From positions 124,001-188,000 of the forward strand of contig JABLTJ010000007.1 in the NCBI GenBank assembly GCA_013166775.1: 64,000 bases of DNA, read 5' to 3'. The number at the start of each line of letters is the position of its first letter. The stretch's first letter is position 1. The notes under the pieces were generated by a model that was given only the letters and a program-made list of their open reading frames with translations, ran no database searches and was not told the DNA's origin. Origin of the DNA: Promethearchaeati archaeon. Its GTDB lineage: Archaea > Asgardarchaeota > Heimdallarchaeia > Heimdallarchaeales > Heimdallarchaeaceae. Shown piece after piece: positions 1 through 9,257 of the stretch. Position numbers and translations under genes: made by a program.

Positions 1-2
1 TA

Positions 3-1496
3 GCTTGTGGATCCGGATTGTTTTTATCTAGAGCAACAAGGAGAATATGTACTTTAGGTAAGAAACAACAATTATCTCCACAAAAAATTGTAAGGTTTAT
101 GGAAAAATCGATTTTTGGATTCGATATAGATCCTATTGCTGTTTTACTATCAAAGATCAATATAGTAATGGTGCTAATGGAAACTCTCAAAGCTGATTAT
201 CCTTTTGAAAATCCAATATCAATAAATGTGCATAAAACAAATTCAATGGTTAAAGAGGGTAATTCCGATTCAAAGATAATTAAGGAAATTAAGTCAAGCA
301 GTTTTGATTATATTGTAGGTAATCCTCCATATATAGAATCAAAGAAGATGGATATAAAAACCAAGAAAATTTGTCAAGAAAATTTCCCAGAGGACGCTAA
401 AAGACATTATGACATTTATGCATTATTTTTAGTATTAGGAGCTAGTATGTTAAATGATACTGGACAATTAGGATTTATAATTCCAAATAAATTCCTCATA
501 TCTAGATTTGCAAGACAATTCAGGGAAAGATTTCTAGAGGAAAATCTTATCTCTCAAATTTTGAATTTAGCACATCAGAAAGTTTTCATACCAGCTGTAT
601 ATCCAATAATTTTACTTCTAAATAAACAAAGAAAAAAAGAAGAATCAATTAAGATGTTCACTAATATAGATTTAGAAGAGATTGCAACATCAGAGCTACA
701 CAATAGAACAGAGTTTGTTAGTCCTGGATTTTTCGAAAAAACAAAAAACAAAACTATCTATTTCCCCCAAAACTGTGCCTTTCCTTTATTAGAAAGAGTA
801 TTCTCTCAATCTCAACACTCTCTTGGAGATGTCATTAGATTCAGATGGGCTATATCTTTTCATAGGAAAGGATTAAGGGAGCAATTTGTTTCGAAAACTC
901 CAAAAGGTGATAATCCACAAAAATTACTGGGGGGTAAACCTTTTGGTGGAAATAGGGAAATTGAGAGATATAAGGTAAAGTGGAATGGTTATTGGCTTGA
1001 TTACGATCGAGAAAAATCAACAACTCTTAAAAATAATTTTCAAGACTTGAAATACTTCAAGGAGAAAAAAATCATCATATGTCAGCATGCTTTGAGAATG
1101 AGAGCAACAATAGATACGCAAGGTTACGCTTGTAAAGATATTTTTCTTTTAGGACACCTACGAGATATTGGAAAACAACTAAATCTTTCGTTAGAATTCA
1201 TTTTAGGGTTATTGAATAGTAAATTGTTTAGTTTCATGTTTAACATAATGTTCTCAGGTTCAGAAATCATGGGAAAATATCTCCATTATCTACCTACATT
1301 TCTTCATGATCTACCGATTCTTATTCCTTCTGAAACAGAACAGAAACTGATGGAAGAGTACGTAAATCAAATGCTTAAAGAAGTAGATGATGAAGTTGAT
1401 AATAAAATAGATGAACTAGTTTTCAAATTATATGATTGTACGGAAGAAGAAATTAACTCTATAGAAGACCATATCTCAATGCATTTAGTAAAATAA
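3..1496 (+). CDS. Eco57I/TaqI-like N6-adenine DNA methyltransferase, 5' end cut by window edge
   Basis: This is a DNA adenine methylase of a restriction-modification or related defence system. The reading frame is open to the left edge, and the codons at positions 3-17 spell ACGSG, the SAM-binding motif I. The TTG at 18 is therefore internal and the true start lies outside the window. Motif II (GFDIDP) is near position 117-134, and the catalytic motif IV NPPY is at 321-332. The C-terminal half resembles the target-recognition region of Eco57I/TaqI-type enzymes, with LLNSKLFSF and LPTFLHDLPI near the end, followed by an acidic helical tail. No nuclease domain is visible in this part. The next gene is an unrelated membrane protein, so type II, IIG or solitary status cannot be decided here. 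The family call is strong; the system type is open. Confidence 0.85.
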   Translation, partial: ACGSGLFLSRATRRICTLGKKQQLSPQKIVRFMEKSIFGFDIDPIAVLLSKINIVMVLMETLKADYPFENPISINVHKTNSMVKEGNSDSKIIKEIKSSSFDYIVGNPPYIESKKMDIKTKKICQENFPEDAKRHYDIYALFLVLGASMLNDTGQLGFIIPNKFLISRFARQFRERFLEENLISQILNLAHQKVFIPAVYPIILLLNKQRKKEESIKMFTNIDLEEIATSELHNRTEFVSPGFFEKTKNKTIYFPQNCAFPLLERVFSQSQHSLGDVIRFRWAISFHRKGLREQFVSKTPKGDNPQKLLGGKPFGGNREIERYKVKWNGYWLDYDREKSTTLKNNFQDLKYFKEKKIIICQHALRMRATIDTQGYACKDIFLLGHLRDIGKQLNLSLEFILGLLNSKLFSFMFNIMFSGSEIMGKYLHYLPTFLHDLPILIPSETEQKLMEEYVNQMLKEVDDEVDNKIDELVFKLYDCTEEEINSIEDHISMHLVK

Positions 1497-1559
1497 CCCA
1501 TTAATTTCATGCATTAGCACTTACAAAATGTTAAAATTCAATGGTTCTCTTGTTTAATT

Positions 1560-3383
1560 GTGTCATCAGATAAAAAAACCTCTAAAACAGAGCAATTTGA
1601 GGAAGCTGAGGAAGCTGAAGACATAGATAAAAAGCAGGAATTCCCAAGAGCTGCAAGTATTTCAGTTTCCTTTCTATCATGTTTATTTACAGCAGTTTTT
1701 GTTGGAGCTAAGTTATTCTTAATTATTTTTGATTTTTTAATTCCTAAATCCCTGAGGGAATATGTTCCATTCTTCGCTATGGTAAGAAAGTCAACAACTG
1801 CAGCTTCGGAAATGTTTGCTGGAAAAAAATCAAATGAAGTTGTTGAGGTTAAAGAAGAATTAGAAGAGCTTGAACTTAAAGGACAAAAAGTGAAAAAAGC
1901 TTACCCATTACGAAGAACTATTGGTCAAGCAATTAGTATGGGTATCACTCCTATTTTACTCATTGTCATACCCTCTGCTATTTGGGGAGAAAAAATAGTT
2001 GTGATGATCAGCAATAGATGGCCAGAAATTCCAACTATTGTAATTGGATTAGCATTAGGAACCATTATGTTGATCATATCTTGGATTGTCACAGTTTTTG
2101 GTCCTCTTTATGTTGTTTTTCACAATACTAGTAAGATTTTCATGGATCTTGGAGCATATCGTTGGGCTGCTTTGTATCAAGATTTAGAAAATTTGTTTTC
2201 AATACCATATTATGCTGCAAAATCTTCCTTTAGTTTCTTTGATGCGCCACCAATATCTTCTGAAACTTATCAAGAGTTTAAACTGGATTTGACTGATGAA
2301 ATTGTTACCATAAAAGAAAAGGTTGAAGGATTACTAGCTTTGGATGCTAATAACGTTCCTGATAGATCAAAAGAAATGCTTGAACAGCTATTGAAAAGAG
2401 TAGAAGTTCCAATAGAAAAATTTGACCTAACAAAGGTAACAAAACAGACTGCAAGGTCGTTTGCTTTGTTAATCTGGAGTAAGGAATCTTCTTTCTTTTA
2501 TTGGAGACGAAAAGAGGCATTTGAGAAATTCAAAATTAAGAATAAACTCTCTGAAGATGATGTAAATGTAGGTTTACTTTCAATAATTCATAGGATAAGA
2601 AGTGGAGACATTACTGATCTTTTATACAAATCTGTGATTGTTACAGGAGCATTGAAAGGAATAGCGAGTCAAGAGAAGAAGTACAAACAGACTATATCTG
2701 ATATTGAATATCAGAAATTAGCTCTTTCACTAGCCTTAGGTGCTCAACAATATATCACTGATACTTTCAGACCTATTAACAAATATGTTAAAATCATGAA
2801 ATTCATTGGATTTTTCTTTTTAGGAATCTCTCTTCCAATGTTGATAATCATATACTCTTTATTACAATATATCAAGCATTTGATTTTCTATCTACACAAG
2901 ATTTTATTTGCAACACCTGTCAAACGATACATTAAATCGTTAGAAGAAATGGATGCAATGAAATATATTGGATATGTTTCTTTACCACTAATAACTCCAT
3001 TCTTAGCTGTATGGGAGATTAAGTTTATTGTTCTAATCATTATAGAGCGATTCAGAGAAATAAAAAGAATATTTACTGATACTTATTTCTCAATGAAAGA
3101 GAAAGGGAAGAAACCCAATGTTAGAAAAGAGCACAATATTGATTTTCGAAAATTCTTCAAAAGATTTGGAAAAATACTACTGAAAATTATCCTTTTACCT
3201 GCAGTTCTATTATGGTCTTTAATTAAATCAATTTATAGACGATTAGTGAAATTGTTTGAAAGAAGAAAATCTGAAAACAAAGAAAAGAGACTCTTTGAGA
3301 AGGAAATTACTACCGAAACATTAGTTGCAATCTATCAAGAGCTTTATGATAAATTCATTTTAGAGAACATTAAACCTAGTTAA
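1560..3383 (+). CDS. Multi-pass membrane protein of unknown function
   Basis: I do not recognise this 607-residue protein. It starts with GTG at 1560, followed by a charged, Glu-rich N-terminus of about 30 residues. Hydrophobic segments lie near residues 35-60, 120-145, 155-185, about 415-445, 470-495 and about 540-560. Long soluble stretches separate them, one of which (about 230-410) looks helical. The C-terminal 60 residues are very basic and probably cytosolic. No catalytic motif is evident. It is 63 bases downstream of the methylase on the same strand and could be co-transcribed with it, but nothing in it suggests a role in restriction or defence. It may be lineage-specific. Confidence 0.6.
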   Translation: MSSDKKTSKTEQFEEAEEAEDIDKKQEFPRAASISVSFLSCLFTAVFVGAKLFLIIFDFLIPKSLREYVPFFAMVRKSTTAASEMFAGKKSNEVVEVKEELEELELKGQKVKKAYPLRRTIGQAISMGITPILLIVIPSAIWGEKIVVMISNRWPEIPTIVIGLALGTIMLIISWIVTVFGPLYVVFHNTSKIFMDLGAYRWAALYQDLENLFSIPYYAAKSSFSFFDAPPISSETYQEFKLDLTDEIVTIKEKVEGLLALDANNVPDRSKEMLEQLLKRVEVPIEKFDLTKVTKQTARSFALLIWSKESSFFYWRRKEAFEKFKIKNKLSEDDVNVGLLSIIHRIRSGDITDLLYKSVIVTGALKGIASQEKKYKQTISDIEYQKLALSLALGAQQYITDTFRPINKYVKIMKFIGFFFLGISLPMLIIIYSLLQYIKHLIFYLHKILFATPVKRYIKSLEEMDAMKYIGYVSLPLITPFLAVWEIKFIVLIIIERFREIKRIFTDTYFSMKEKGKKPNVRKEHNIDFRKFFKRFGKILLKIILLPAVLLWSLIKSIYRRLVKLFERRKSENKEKRLFEKEITTETLVAIYQELYDKFILENIKPS

Positions 3384-3499
3384 GCAAAGTTTTTTAAACA
3401 CAGATTTTTTGTTACAAATTCTTGGATAACAAGATTTATTAAATGAGTAACTGAATATCTGTTCGCAGTTACAATATTATCAAAATAACAAGTGATTTC

Positions 3500-4594
3500 A
3501 TGAGCAAAGATAAGAAATTAAAGGGACAGGCTTTTGGTCCAGCAATAGTATCAATAGCTAATGCAGCGAGAGCTTTTGATGCTCCAGTTAGATATCCTGT
3601 TTTATTCAAAGCCCCCCATCTTTTTGAGGAAGGTTTAGCTGGTACTATGGCATTTCCTCGAATGTCGTCATTCATAGCAATGATAGAGCATTTGTTTGGT
3701 TTTTTGATTTTATTTCCGATTTTATGGATAACAAGAGGGTTCAAAAAATTAAAAGAAGCAGTTAAAGATTTTGACAAAAGAGATTGGTTTGCACTATTTT
3801 TCATATCATTTGGAGGTTCAGCTTTAGGTTTGTTTTTCTTTCTGATATCATTTGCTTATGGAAATCCAACTATAGCAATCTTACTGCAGAAAGCTCAACC
3901 TCTGATAACTTTAATTTTTGCATTTTTTATTCTTAAGGAAAGACCAAAGATTCTATTTTGGGCTGCACTTGGTTTAGCTATTATTGGTATTGGTTTAATA
4001 GCAACCCCTGATATCCAAGCAAGTATTCAATCATACGATTACACAGGTCTTATAGCAATTTTGTGCTCTCTTCTAGCTGCTACTCTATGGGGAGGGTCCA
4101 CAGTATTCGGTCGAATATTAACAAAAAAAGTGGATTTCTGGGATCTTACTTTGCTAAGATATATGGGTGGTTTCATTTTTCTGGTTGTATTTAATGTGGT
4201 ATTGTTCACATATAATGGTGAATATTTCAGAATGTTAGCTGAAAATGTCACTATTTTTAAAGCAGATTGGGGATGGCAATTACCAATCGGTGTGTGCATA
4301 ATCTATTTTGCTCTCTTGACAGGTGGAGTTCTTCCTCTTGCACTCTACTACTTTGGACTTAAAAGAACAAGCGCAGCAGTTGCTGGAATAGCAGAATTAG
4401 CTTTTCCTTTATTAGCAATATTTGTAAACTGGTATTTCCTAGGATGGGAATTAAACAGATTCCAAGCAATAGGAGCAGGAATTCTCTTTGCAGCAGTTTC
4501 AGTTCTTTCGTTTGTGAATGCAAGAGAAATGGAAAAGAAGAAGAAGCTAAATAAAGAGAAAGTAGAAGAAGAAGAAACTACGAAAACTGAATAG
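3500..4594 (+). CDS. EamA/DMT-family transporter
   Basis: This is a drug/metabolite-transporter superfamily carrier (EamA repeats) in the cytoplasmic membrane; the substrate is unknown. About ten hydrophobic helices form two repeats. The first repeat ends with the family's typical helix and basic loop, QPLITLIFAFFILKERP. The second has the related AELAFPLLAIFVNW. The N-terminal 60 residues before the first helix are longer than usual and hydrophilic. The C-terminus is a run of Lys and Glu. The gene stands alone on the plus strand with short intergenic regions on both sides. ATG at 3500 is the natural start. Confidence 0.85.
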   Translation: MSKDKKLKGQAFGPAIVSIANAARAFDAPVRYPVLFKAPHLFEEGLAGTMAFPRMSSFIAMIEHLFGFLILFPILWITRGFKKLKEAVKDFDKRDWFALFFISFGGSALGLFFFLISFAYGNPTIAILLQKAQPLITLIFAFFILKERPKILFWAALGLAIIGIGLIATPDIQASIQSYDYTGLIAILCSLLAATLWGGSTVFGRILTKKVDFWDLTLLRYMGGFIFLVVFNVVLFTYNGEYFRMLAENVTIFKADWGWQLPIGVCIIYFALLTGGVLPLALYYFGLKRTSAAVAGIAELAFPLLAIFVNWYFLGWELNRFQAIGAGILFAAVSVLSFVNAREMEKKKKLNKEKVEEEETTKTE

Positions 4595-4690
4595 TTTTTC
4601 TTACGAATTCATCTGTTCATTTCTTTCTGAATACTGGTATATCTTTATTCTTCGACTAATTCACTTATAAAAAAGGAAGATACTTAGGTC

Positions 4691-4963
4691 ATGAAATCGA
4701 TATATAAGAAAAATCACATAAAAAATGAAATAGTAAATTCGTTCCAGACATTGAAAGAGTACTTCAAAATTCATTCTAACGATGATGAAATCCTATATAC
4801 TATAATTCAACAATTAGCTGAAACAATAGCTAATTCTGAATATTCTTACACTGATACTAAAAGCAAAAAAATATATGAAAATTATCTGTTGAATGACCAA
4901 GTAAAAAAACATGAAGAAAAAGCTCTCTATGAGATTATGCTTCATAGAGGCGCTCTTTCATAA
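4691..4963 (+). CDS. Small hypothetical protein, 90 residues
   Basis: This is a charged, mostly helical protein of 90 residues without Cys motifs, membrane segments or any recognisable domain. It starts with ATG at 4691, about 100 bases after the EamA transporter, and is followed by the convergent acyltransferase gene 29 bases away. Its lysine- and glutamate-rich composition matches the neighbouring genes, so it is probably a real gene. No function can be proposed. Confidence 0.5.
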   Translation: MKSIYKKNHIKNEIVNSFQTLKEYFKIHSNDDEILYTIIQQLAETIANSEYSYTDTKSKKIYENYLLNDQVKKHEEKALYEIMLHRGALS

Positions 4964-4991
4964 TTTTTATTCCATTTAATAACTCAGAGAG

Positions 4992-5807
4992 TTACTTTAG
5001 TTCTTCAAGTCCGAATCCATTTTCGATTAGTTCAGCAAATCTAGATACAAAACGTGTTGCAGGAGCACCATCAACTATTTTGTGATCTATTTGTATGGAA
5101 ATGTTAAGAAAATCATGATTAACTAGTTTACCTTTATCAAGAATTGGTTTCTTCTTTATTCCTCCAACTGCTAAATTTAATGTATTAGAACTGAAAGGTA
5201 AAGCCCAACCAGAAAGATTCTTTCCAAACATTCCAAGTGCAGTAACACTAACTGTACCTGCATTTTCAATAAAAAACCTAGTATTGCTTAACGTTCTTCT
5301 AATTATCATTTTTCTTATAAATTTTGGAATGATTGGATACAGTTTTACTAGAAATCTTGATGTTCCCTCTACAAATTGATCTCTTTCCTCTATCTTCCTT
5401 TCCTGAACAGAACGAATCTCGTTAGTTATATCTATAACTGATTTATTCTGAGCTTCCCTGATAACATAGGTAATAGGAACTTTTTTACCATCCGAGGAGG
5501 TTCTTTCTATAATAGTACTAACATGAACATCATCTAAGGTTATGATTTTTCTTTTTCCCCATCTATAAGAATGAACTTCTTTATTTTCGAAAACAGCTTG
5601 TGCAACACATCTAATCAACCAACCAGTGAAGGATATTTTTACATCTGTTTTTTTCTCAAAATTCGCTATTTCGGTTCGTGCTTTATTTACATCTAGCTCA
5701 ATAAGACCAATCATCTGAGACTTACTAGCAGTTTCATCATAAATTTCGCTTAATATCCTTCTAACTGCTGAGAATGATTTAATTTCATAATCTCCTAAAG
5801 AAAACAT
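4992..5807 (-). CDS. Stand-alone 2-oxoacid dehydrogenase-type acyltransferase (E2 catalytic domain)
   Basis: This is the catalytic domain of the E2 acyltransferase family, which has the chloramphenicol-acetyltransferase fold. The active-site signature DHKIVDGAPATRF lies near the C-terminus, equivalent to DHRxxDGA in E2 enzymes, with the catalytic His and Asp present. At 271 residues it lacks the lipoyl and peripheral-subunit-binding domains of a full E2, and no E1 or E3 genes are near. It is therefore unlikely to be a normal part of a 2-oxoacid dehydrogenase complex; it could act on a separately encoded lipoyl protein or on another acyl acceptor. Such lone E2 cores occur in archaea, and their substrate is generally unknown. 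It is monocistronic, convergent with the small plus-strand gene. Confidence 0.8.
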   Translation of the reverse strand: MFSLGDYEIKSFSAVRRILSEIYDETASKSQMIGLIELDVNKARTEIANFEKKTDVKISFTGWLIRCVAQAVFENKEVHSYRWGKRKIITLDDVHVSTIIERTSSDGKKVPITYVIREAQNKSVIDITNEIRSVQERKIEERDQFVEGTSRFLVKLYPIIPKFIRKMIIRRTLSNTRFFIENAGTVSVTALGMFGKNLSGWALPFSSNTLNLAVGGIKKKPILDKGKLVNHDFLNISIQIDHKIVDGAPATRFVSRFAELIENGFGLEELK

Positions 5808-5897
5808 AATCTAGAAGTTCTTTGAAAAAATATAAGTATTGTTAATCACAATAATTCGTCTATCTCTTGGCAATTAATATCTTTTTCTTAGTGTTTG

Positions 5898-6833
5898 CTA
5901 ATATTGTTCTAGCCACATATTTTGAGTTAACTCTGATAATCTATCACACTCTTCATCTTCAAGCTGAAAGGCTGTTGCACTTATATTGCCTTCAACTTGT
6001 TCAATATTCTTTGCACCAGGAATTGGTATAATATCTTTCTTAAGTATCCAATTTAATGCAATTTGAGCTGGTTTAACGTGGTATTTCTCTGCTAAAACTC
6101 TCATTAATTTAAATAATGGTCTGGTTTTAGCAAAGTTCTCTTTTACTTGAAACAAAGCTATTCTATTCCTAAAATCATTCTTTTTAAACTCACTTTGTTC
6201 ATTATAATTTGTTGTTAGAAAACCACTTTCTAGAGGACCCCATGCAGTTATATGAATCCCTTGCTTTCGAGAAAATGGTAAGATCTCTTGTTCTATACTT
6301 CTGTTGATTAAGCTGTAATTCAGTTGATTAGTAATGATTTCTCCTTTTTCTAAATAATTCTGTAATTCTTCAACTAAAGGATTATGATAATTTGAGACTC
6401 CTGCATATCTTACTTTACCTTCTTCTATCAGCTCATCTAGAGCTTTCGCAGTTTCATACAGAGGATAATAACACCAAGGAAAATGTAAAAGATATACATC
6501 TATATAATCTGTCTGAAGTCTTTCCAAACTATTACTGCAAGCTTTCTTAATTTCATGATAACCGCAATGTGGTGGACTAGCTTTAGTTTCAATAATGATA
6601 TCTTCGCGATCCCCTCTCTCTTTTATAATCTCACCAATATATTTTTCACATAATCCACCTGCATACTCTTCTGCAGTATCAAGGAAATTTATTCCATTAT
6701 CAAGAGCATAATTGAGGATCTTTTTAATTTCATTAAAATTTTGAATACCTTTAGTAGGATGACCGAAAGTCAGAGTACCAAGACCTATTTCTGATACTTC
6801 TAAATCAGATTTTCCGAATCTTATTTTTCTCAT
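5898..6833 (-). CDS. Aldo/keto reductase
   Basis: This is a cytosolic NAD(P)H-dependent oxidoreductase of the aldo/keto reductase family, about 311 residues from the chosen start. The tetrad is visible: Asp in FLDTAEEYAGG, Tyr in the same motif, Lys in IETKASPP and His in VYLLHFPW. The cofactor-binding end has IPIPGAKNIEQVEGN. I place the start at the ATG at 6833 (MRKIRFG), because AKRs begin with this strand. An in-frame extension to 6893 adds 20 residues unlike the family and would overlap the divergent relic gene. The substrate is unknown. It stands alone on the minus strand. Confidence 0.88.
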   Translation of the reverse strand: MRKIRFGKSDLEVSEIGLGTLTFGHPTKGIQNFNEIKKILNYALDNGINFLDTAEEYAGGLCEKYIGEIIKERGDREDIIIETKASPPHCGYHEIKKACSNSLERLQTDYIDVYLLHFPWCYYPLYETAKALDELIEEGKVRYAGVSNYHNPLVEELQNYLEKGEIITNQLNYSLINRSIEQEILPFSRKQGIHITAWGPLESGFLTTNYNEQSEFKKNDFRNRIALFQVKENFAKTRPLFKLMRVLAEKYHVKPAQIALNWILKKDIIPIPGAKNIEQVEGNISATAFQLEDEECDRLSELTQNMWLEQY

Positions 6834-7376
6834 GATTATTAAAGAAAATACGTTTAAGTACTCTTTTAAACTTATTGGAGAATTTGCTATCAAGCTATTA
6901 TATCATGATGAAGAGAAAGCTCAGAGAAAGATGGCTACATTAGATCTGTTAACATCTTATGGATTTAGAGCACCAAAACCAATTAAAACAATCAAAAATG
7001 AATATTATGCTATCTATAAAACCAATATCCCTTATAGTTACATCATTTATTCAAGGAAAACCAATAGCTTACAGGGAAACAGGAGAACATCTCAAACACA
7101 TGGAGTTTTTTGGAAAACAAATAGGATTATATCACCGAATCTCAATTTTCAATTGAAGAGTTGAAAGCGATTCCCCTGTTTTACCAAGCTAGAGAATATG
7201 TACAATTCTTTTATTTTGCATGGAGAAGTTATCATAAACTTACTCATGGACTAGATGAAAGTGAAACAAATATGCAAGGATTCGTGGAGGCAATAAAAGG
7301 AGTTGAAAAAGCAGCTGAAGTAAAAAAAGATTACTTCTATGAATTAGCAGAAGAAGCTTTGGAAGAAGAAAAATGA
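6832..7376 (+). pseudogene. Remnant of an APH-family (aminoglycoside/homoserine-kinase-like) phosphotransferase
   Basis: Three short overlapping plus-strand frames together resemble one decayed APH-type kinase. Frame one (from 6832) carries an N-lobe-like stretch: FAIKLLYHDEEKAQRKMATL, then YGFRAPKPI. Frame two (about 6990-7150) continues with the hinge region, SFIQGKPIAYRETG, then GKQIGLYHRIS. Frame three (to 7376) has a C-terminal part, IPLFYQAREYVQFFYFAWRS, then HGLDE, as in the tail of SrkA/YihE-like kinases. The catalytic HGDLxxxN and DFD region that should lie between frames two and three, roughly 100 residues, is missing. This means at least one frameshift and one internal deletion. 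The APH assignment is by pattern and needs a profile search. Confidence 0.6.
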
Positions 7377-7383
7377 AAAATAT

Positions 7384-8175
7384 TTACTTAGGTTTTTTGT
7401 ATCCATAATACCAGAGTTTCTCTAAAGTGTCGATTAGTTGTATATACTGTTCCCTTCGTTCCTTTTCAACATTCATTTCAAATGGAATTTTGTGAGCTTT
7501 TGAATAATAATTTAGATAATTACTATCAAAGCAGGGTAATTCTGGTCTAAAATATTCCCAGTCTATCAACATAAGTTTCTTTTCTTGAAATAGAAGATTA
7601 GGTGGAACTAAATCTCCATGAATATAAGTTAGATCTTCTTCGTTGGAATCTAATATCTTCTCATGCTTTTTTGTTATTTTCTTTAATTCTTCTATCAATT
7701 CAGAGGGATAATTTTTTGGAGAATTTTCATACTCTTCTATCAATCGATCATAGAAGTTCATAACATCTTGTTTTAAAGGAGAATTAGCTGTTCTAGCTTT
7801 ATCATGTATATGAGCTAAGGTTTTTTCTAGTAATTCTTTCTTTTCTTGATCTAAATCCATTTTCAAGAATTCTTTTCCTTGAACATATTCATAAACAATG
7901 ATATTAGAATTACTAAACCAAATTATATCAGGAGCTATATCTCCTCCAAACATTTCTAAGGCTTGCTTTTCCCTCTCAAAACGAAGAGCTGGAGGGATGA
8001 TATCTTCATTTCCATAAACTTTGCAAACAGCTAAGGGTTTCTGGGATTTTGTAGTAATTAGATATTTAGTATTAGTGAATCCTTTATCTAGCTTTGACCA
8101 AATTAATTCTGGCATGAAGTTATATTTTTTCATTACTTCAACTTCAATTTCCAATTTCAGGGAATCATTAATCAT
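7384..8175 (-). CDS. APH/choline-kinase-like phosphotransferase, candidate thiamine kinase
   Basis: This is a 263-residue small-molecule kinase of the aminoglycoside-phosphotransferase/choline-kinase fold. The catalytic loop HGDLVPPN is at residues 186-193, and the metal-binding Asp is in LIDWEYF near 205. An N-lobe Lys lies in KPLAVCKVYG. Its ATG overlaps the stop codon of the upstream ABC ATPase by four bases (ATGA), so it is the last gene of the thiamine-transport cluster. The bacterial thiamine kinase ThiK belongs to the same fold. Phosphorylating imported thiamine is therefore the simplest role, but that comes from context; the residues alone do not distinguish thiamine from choline or sugars. 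Confidence 0.75.
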   Translation of the reverse strand: MINDSLKLEIEVEVMKKYNFMPELIWSKLDKGFTNTKYLITTKSQKPLAVCKVYGNEDIIPPALRFEREKQALEMFGGDIAPDIIWFSNSNIIVYEYVQGKEFLKMDLDQEKKELLEKTLAHIHDKARTANSPLKQDVMNFYDRLIEEYENSPKNYPSELIEELKKITKKHEKILDSNEEDLTYIHGDLVPPNLLFQEKKLMLIDWEYFRPELPCFDSNYLNYYSKAHKIPFEMNVEKERREQYIQLIDTLEKLWYYGYKKPK

Positions 8176-9257
8176 AGTATTCGAATCTCCAGGGGATCTA
8201 CATAAAGGAAAATTTCTTGATTTGGAGATATTTCAGCAGTAATTAAAGTTTTTTCTACATCGATTTTAGCATATTCTATGGTGTTTGAAACAATTTCTAC
8301 TATAATTCTATCCGTTTTTTCATCAATTTGAATGACTGATTTAATGTATCCCTTGACAGAAAATAATTCTTCTTCTTCAGGAATTTCATTGGGATTAAAA
8401 CATATTTTGAAGCTTGCAGGTGTGATATTAATGCCAGTGACTTTTCTTTGAATTTTAGTAGGGATGCTAATTTTTCCTAGATTAGTAGATAGAATAGTTG
8501 CATTCGATTCTTCCTCAATGAAATCAACAGACCAGATGTTAGGTGTTCCCATAATTTTTGCAATTAGGTAGTTTTGGGGAGAAGAATCAATATCAACAAC
8601 GTTTCCTATTTGCTGAATCTTTCCATCATACATAATTCCGACTCTATCGCTGATTAAACGTGCCTCTTCTTGATTATGAGTTACATATAAAGCAGTAGTC
8701 TCTGTTTCTTTCTGAATTCGTCTAATAGTTAAAGCAAGTTCTTCTCTTCCCATAGCATCTATACTGGAAAGGGGTTCATCTAATAGAAGAAGATGGGGTT
8801 CAATAGCCATTGCTCGAGCAAGGGCTACTTTTTGCTTTTGACCTCCGCTTATTTGACTGGGATACCGTTCCATTAATTCCTCTAGATGAGCAAGGTTAGA
8901 AATCCATTGGATTTTTTCTTCTATTTCTTCTTTAGATAGTTTTTGAGATTCTAATCCAAAGGAAATATTCTTCTTTACAGTCATATGTGGGAAAAGAACT
9001 TGAGCCTGAGGAACATATCCTATTTTTCTCCGTTGTGAAGATAAATGTGTTACATCAGAATTATCCATCAATATTTTTCCCTTTTCAGGTTCAATTATAC
9101 CCGCAACTATTTTGAGAAGTGTGGTTTTTCCACATCCACTTTCCCCCAATAGCACCAGTAGTTCTCCGTGTTCGACGTCAAGGTTAAGATCCTCTAAAAT
9201 GTATTTTTTTTCATACTTCATTGAAATATCTTCAAGTTTCAAGCTAACCATTTTCAC
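8172..9257 (-). CDS. thiQ: ABC transporter ATP-binding protein, thiamine-type (ThiQ-like)
   Basis: This is the ATPase subunit of an importer, 361 residues. The Walker A motif GESGCGKTT is at residues 38-46, the Q-loop at VPQAQ, the signature at ISGGQKQKVALARAM, Walker B at LLLLDEP and the switch His at YVTHNQEEA. After the nucleotide-binding domain (about 1-235) comes a TOBE-like C-terminal region, typical of the Fe3+/thiamine/spermidine class. Its start overlaps the permease stop by four bases, and its stop overlaps the kinase start. Thiamine is inferred from the binding protein and the ThiR regulator of the same cluster; the ATPase alone would fit an iron or polyamine importer as well. Confidence 0.85.
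   Translation of the reverse strand: MKMVSLKLEDISMKYEKKYILEDLNLDVEHGELLVLLGESGCGKTTLLKIVAGIIEPEKGKILMDNSDVTHLSSQRRKIGYVPQAQVLFPHMTVKKNISFGLESQKLSKEEIEEKIQWISNLAHLEELMERYPSQISGGQKQKVALARAMAIEPHLLLLDEPLSSIDAMGREELALTIRRIQKETETTALYVTHNQEEARLISDRVGIMYDGKIQQIGNVVDIDSSPQNYLIAKIMGTPNIWSVDFIEEESNATILSTNLGKISIPTKIQRKVTGINITPASFKICFNPNEIPEEEELFSVKGYIKSVIQIDEKTDRIIVEIVSNTIEYAKIDVEKTLITAEISPNQEIFLYVDPLEIRIL

Noticed and set aside
18..20. TTG at 18 as the start of the methylase
   Set aside because: Codons upstream to the edge encode the conserved ACGSG motif I, so the gene begins outside the window.
3469..3804. 111-residue minus-strand frame over the EamA transporter start
   Set aside because: It is antisense to the transporter's N-terminal helices and shows no independent features.
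6834..6893. Twenty-residue N-terminal extension of the aldo/keto reductase
   Set aside because: It is unlike the family and overlaps the divergent relic; the ATG at 6833 matches the normal start.
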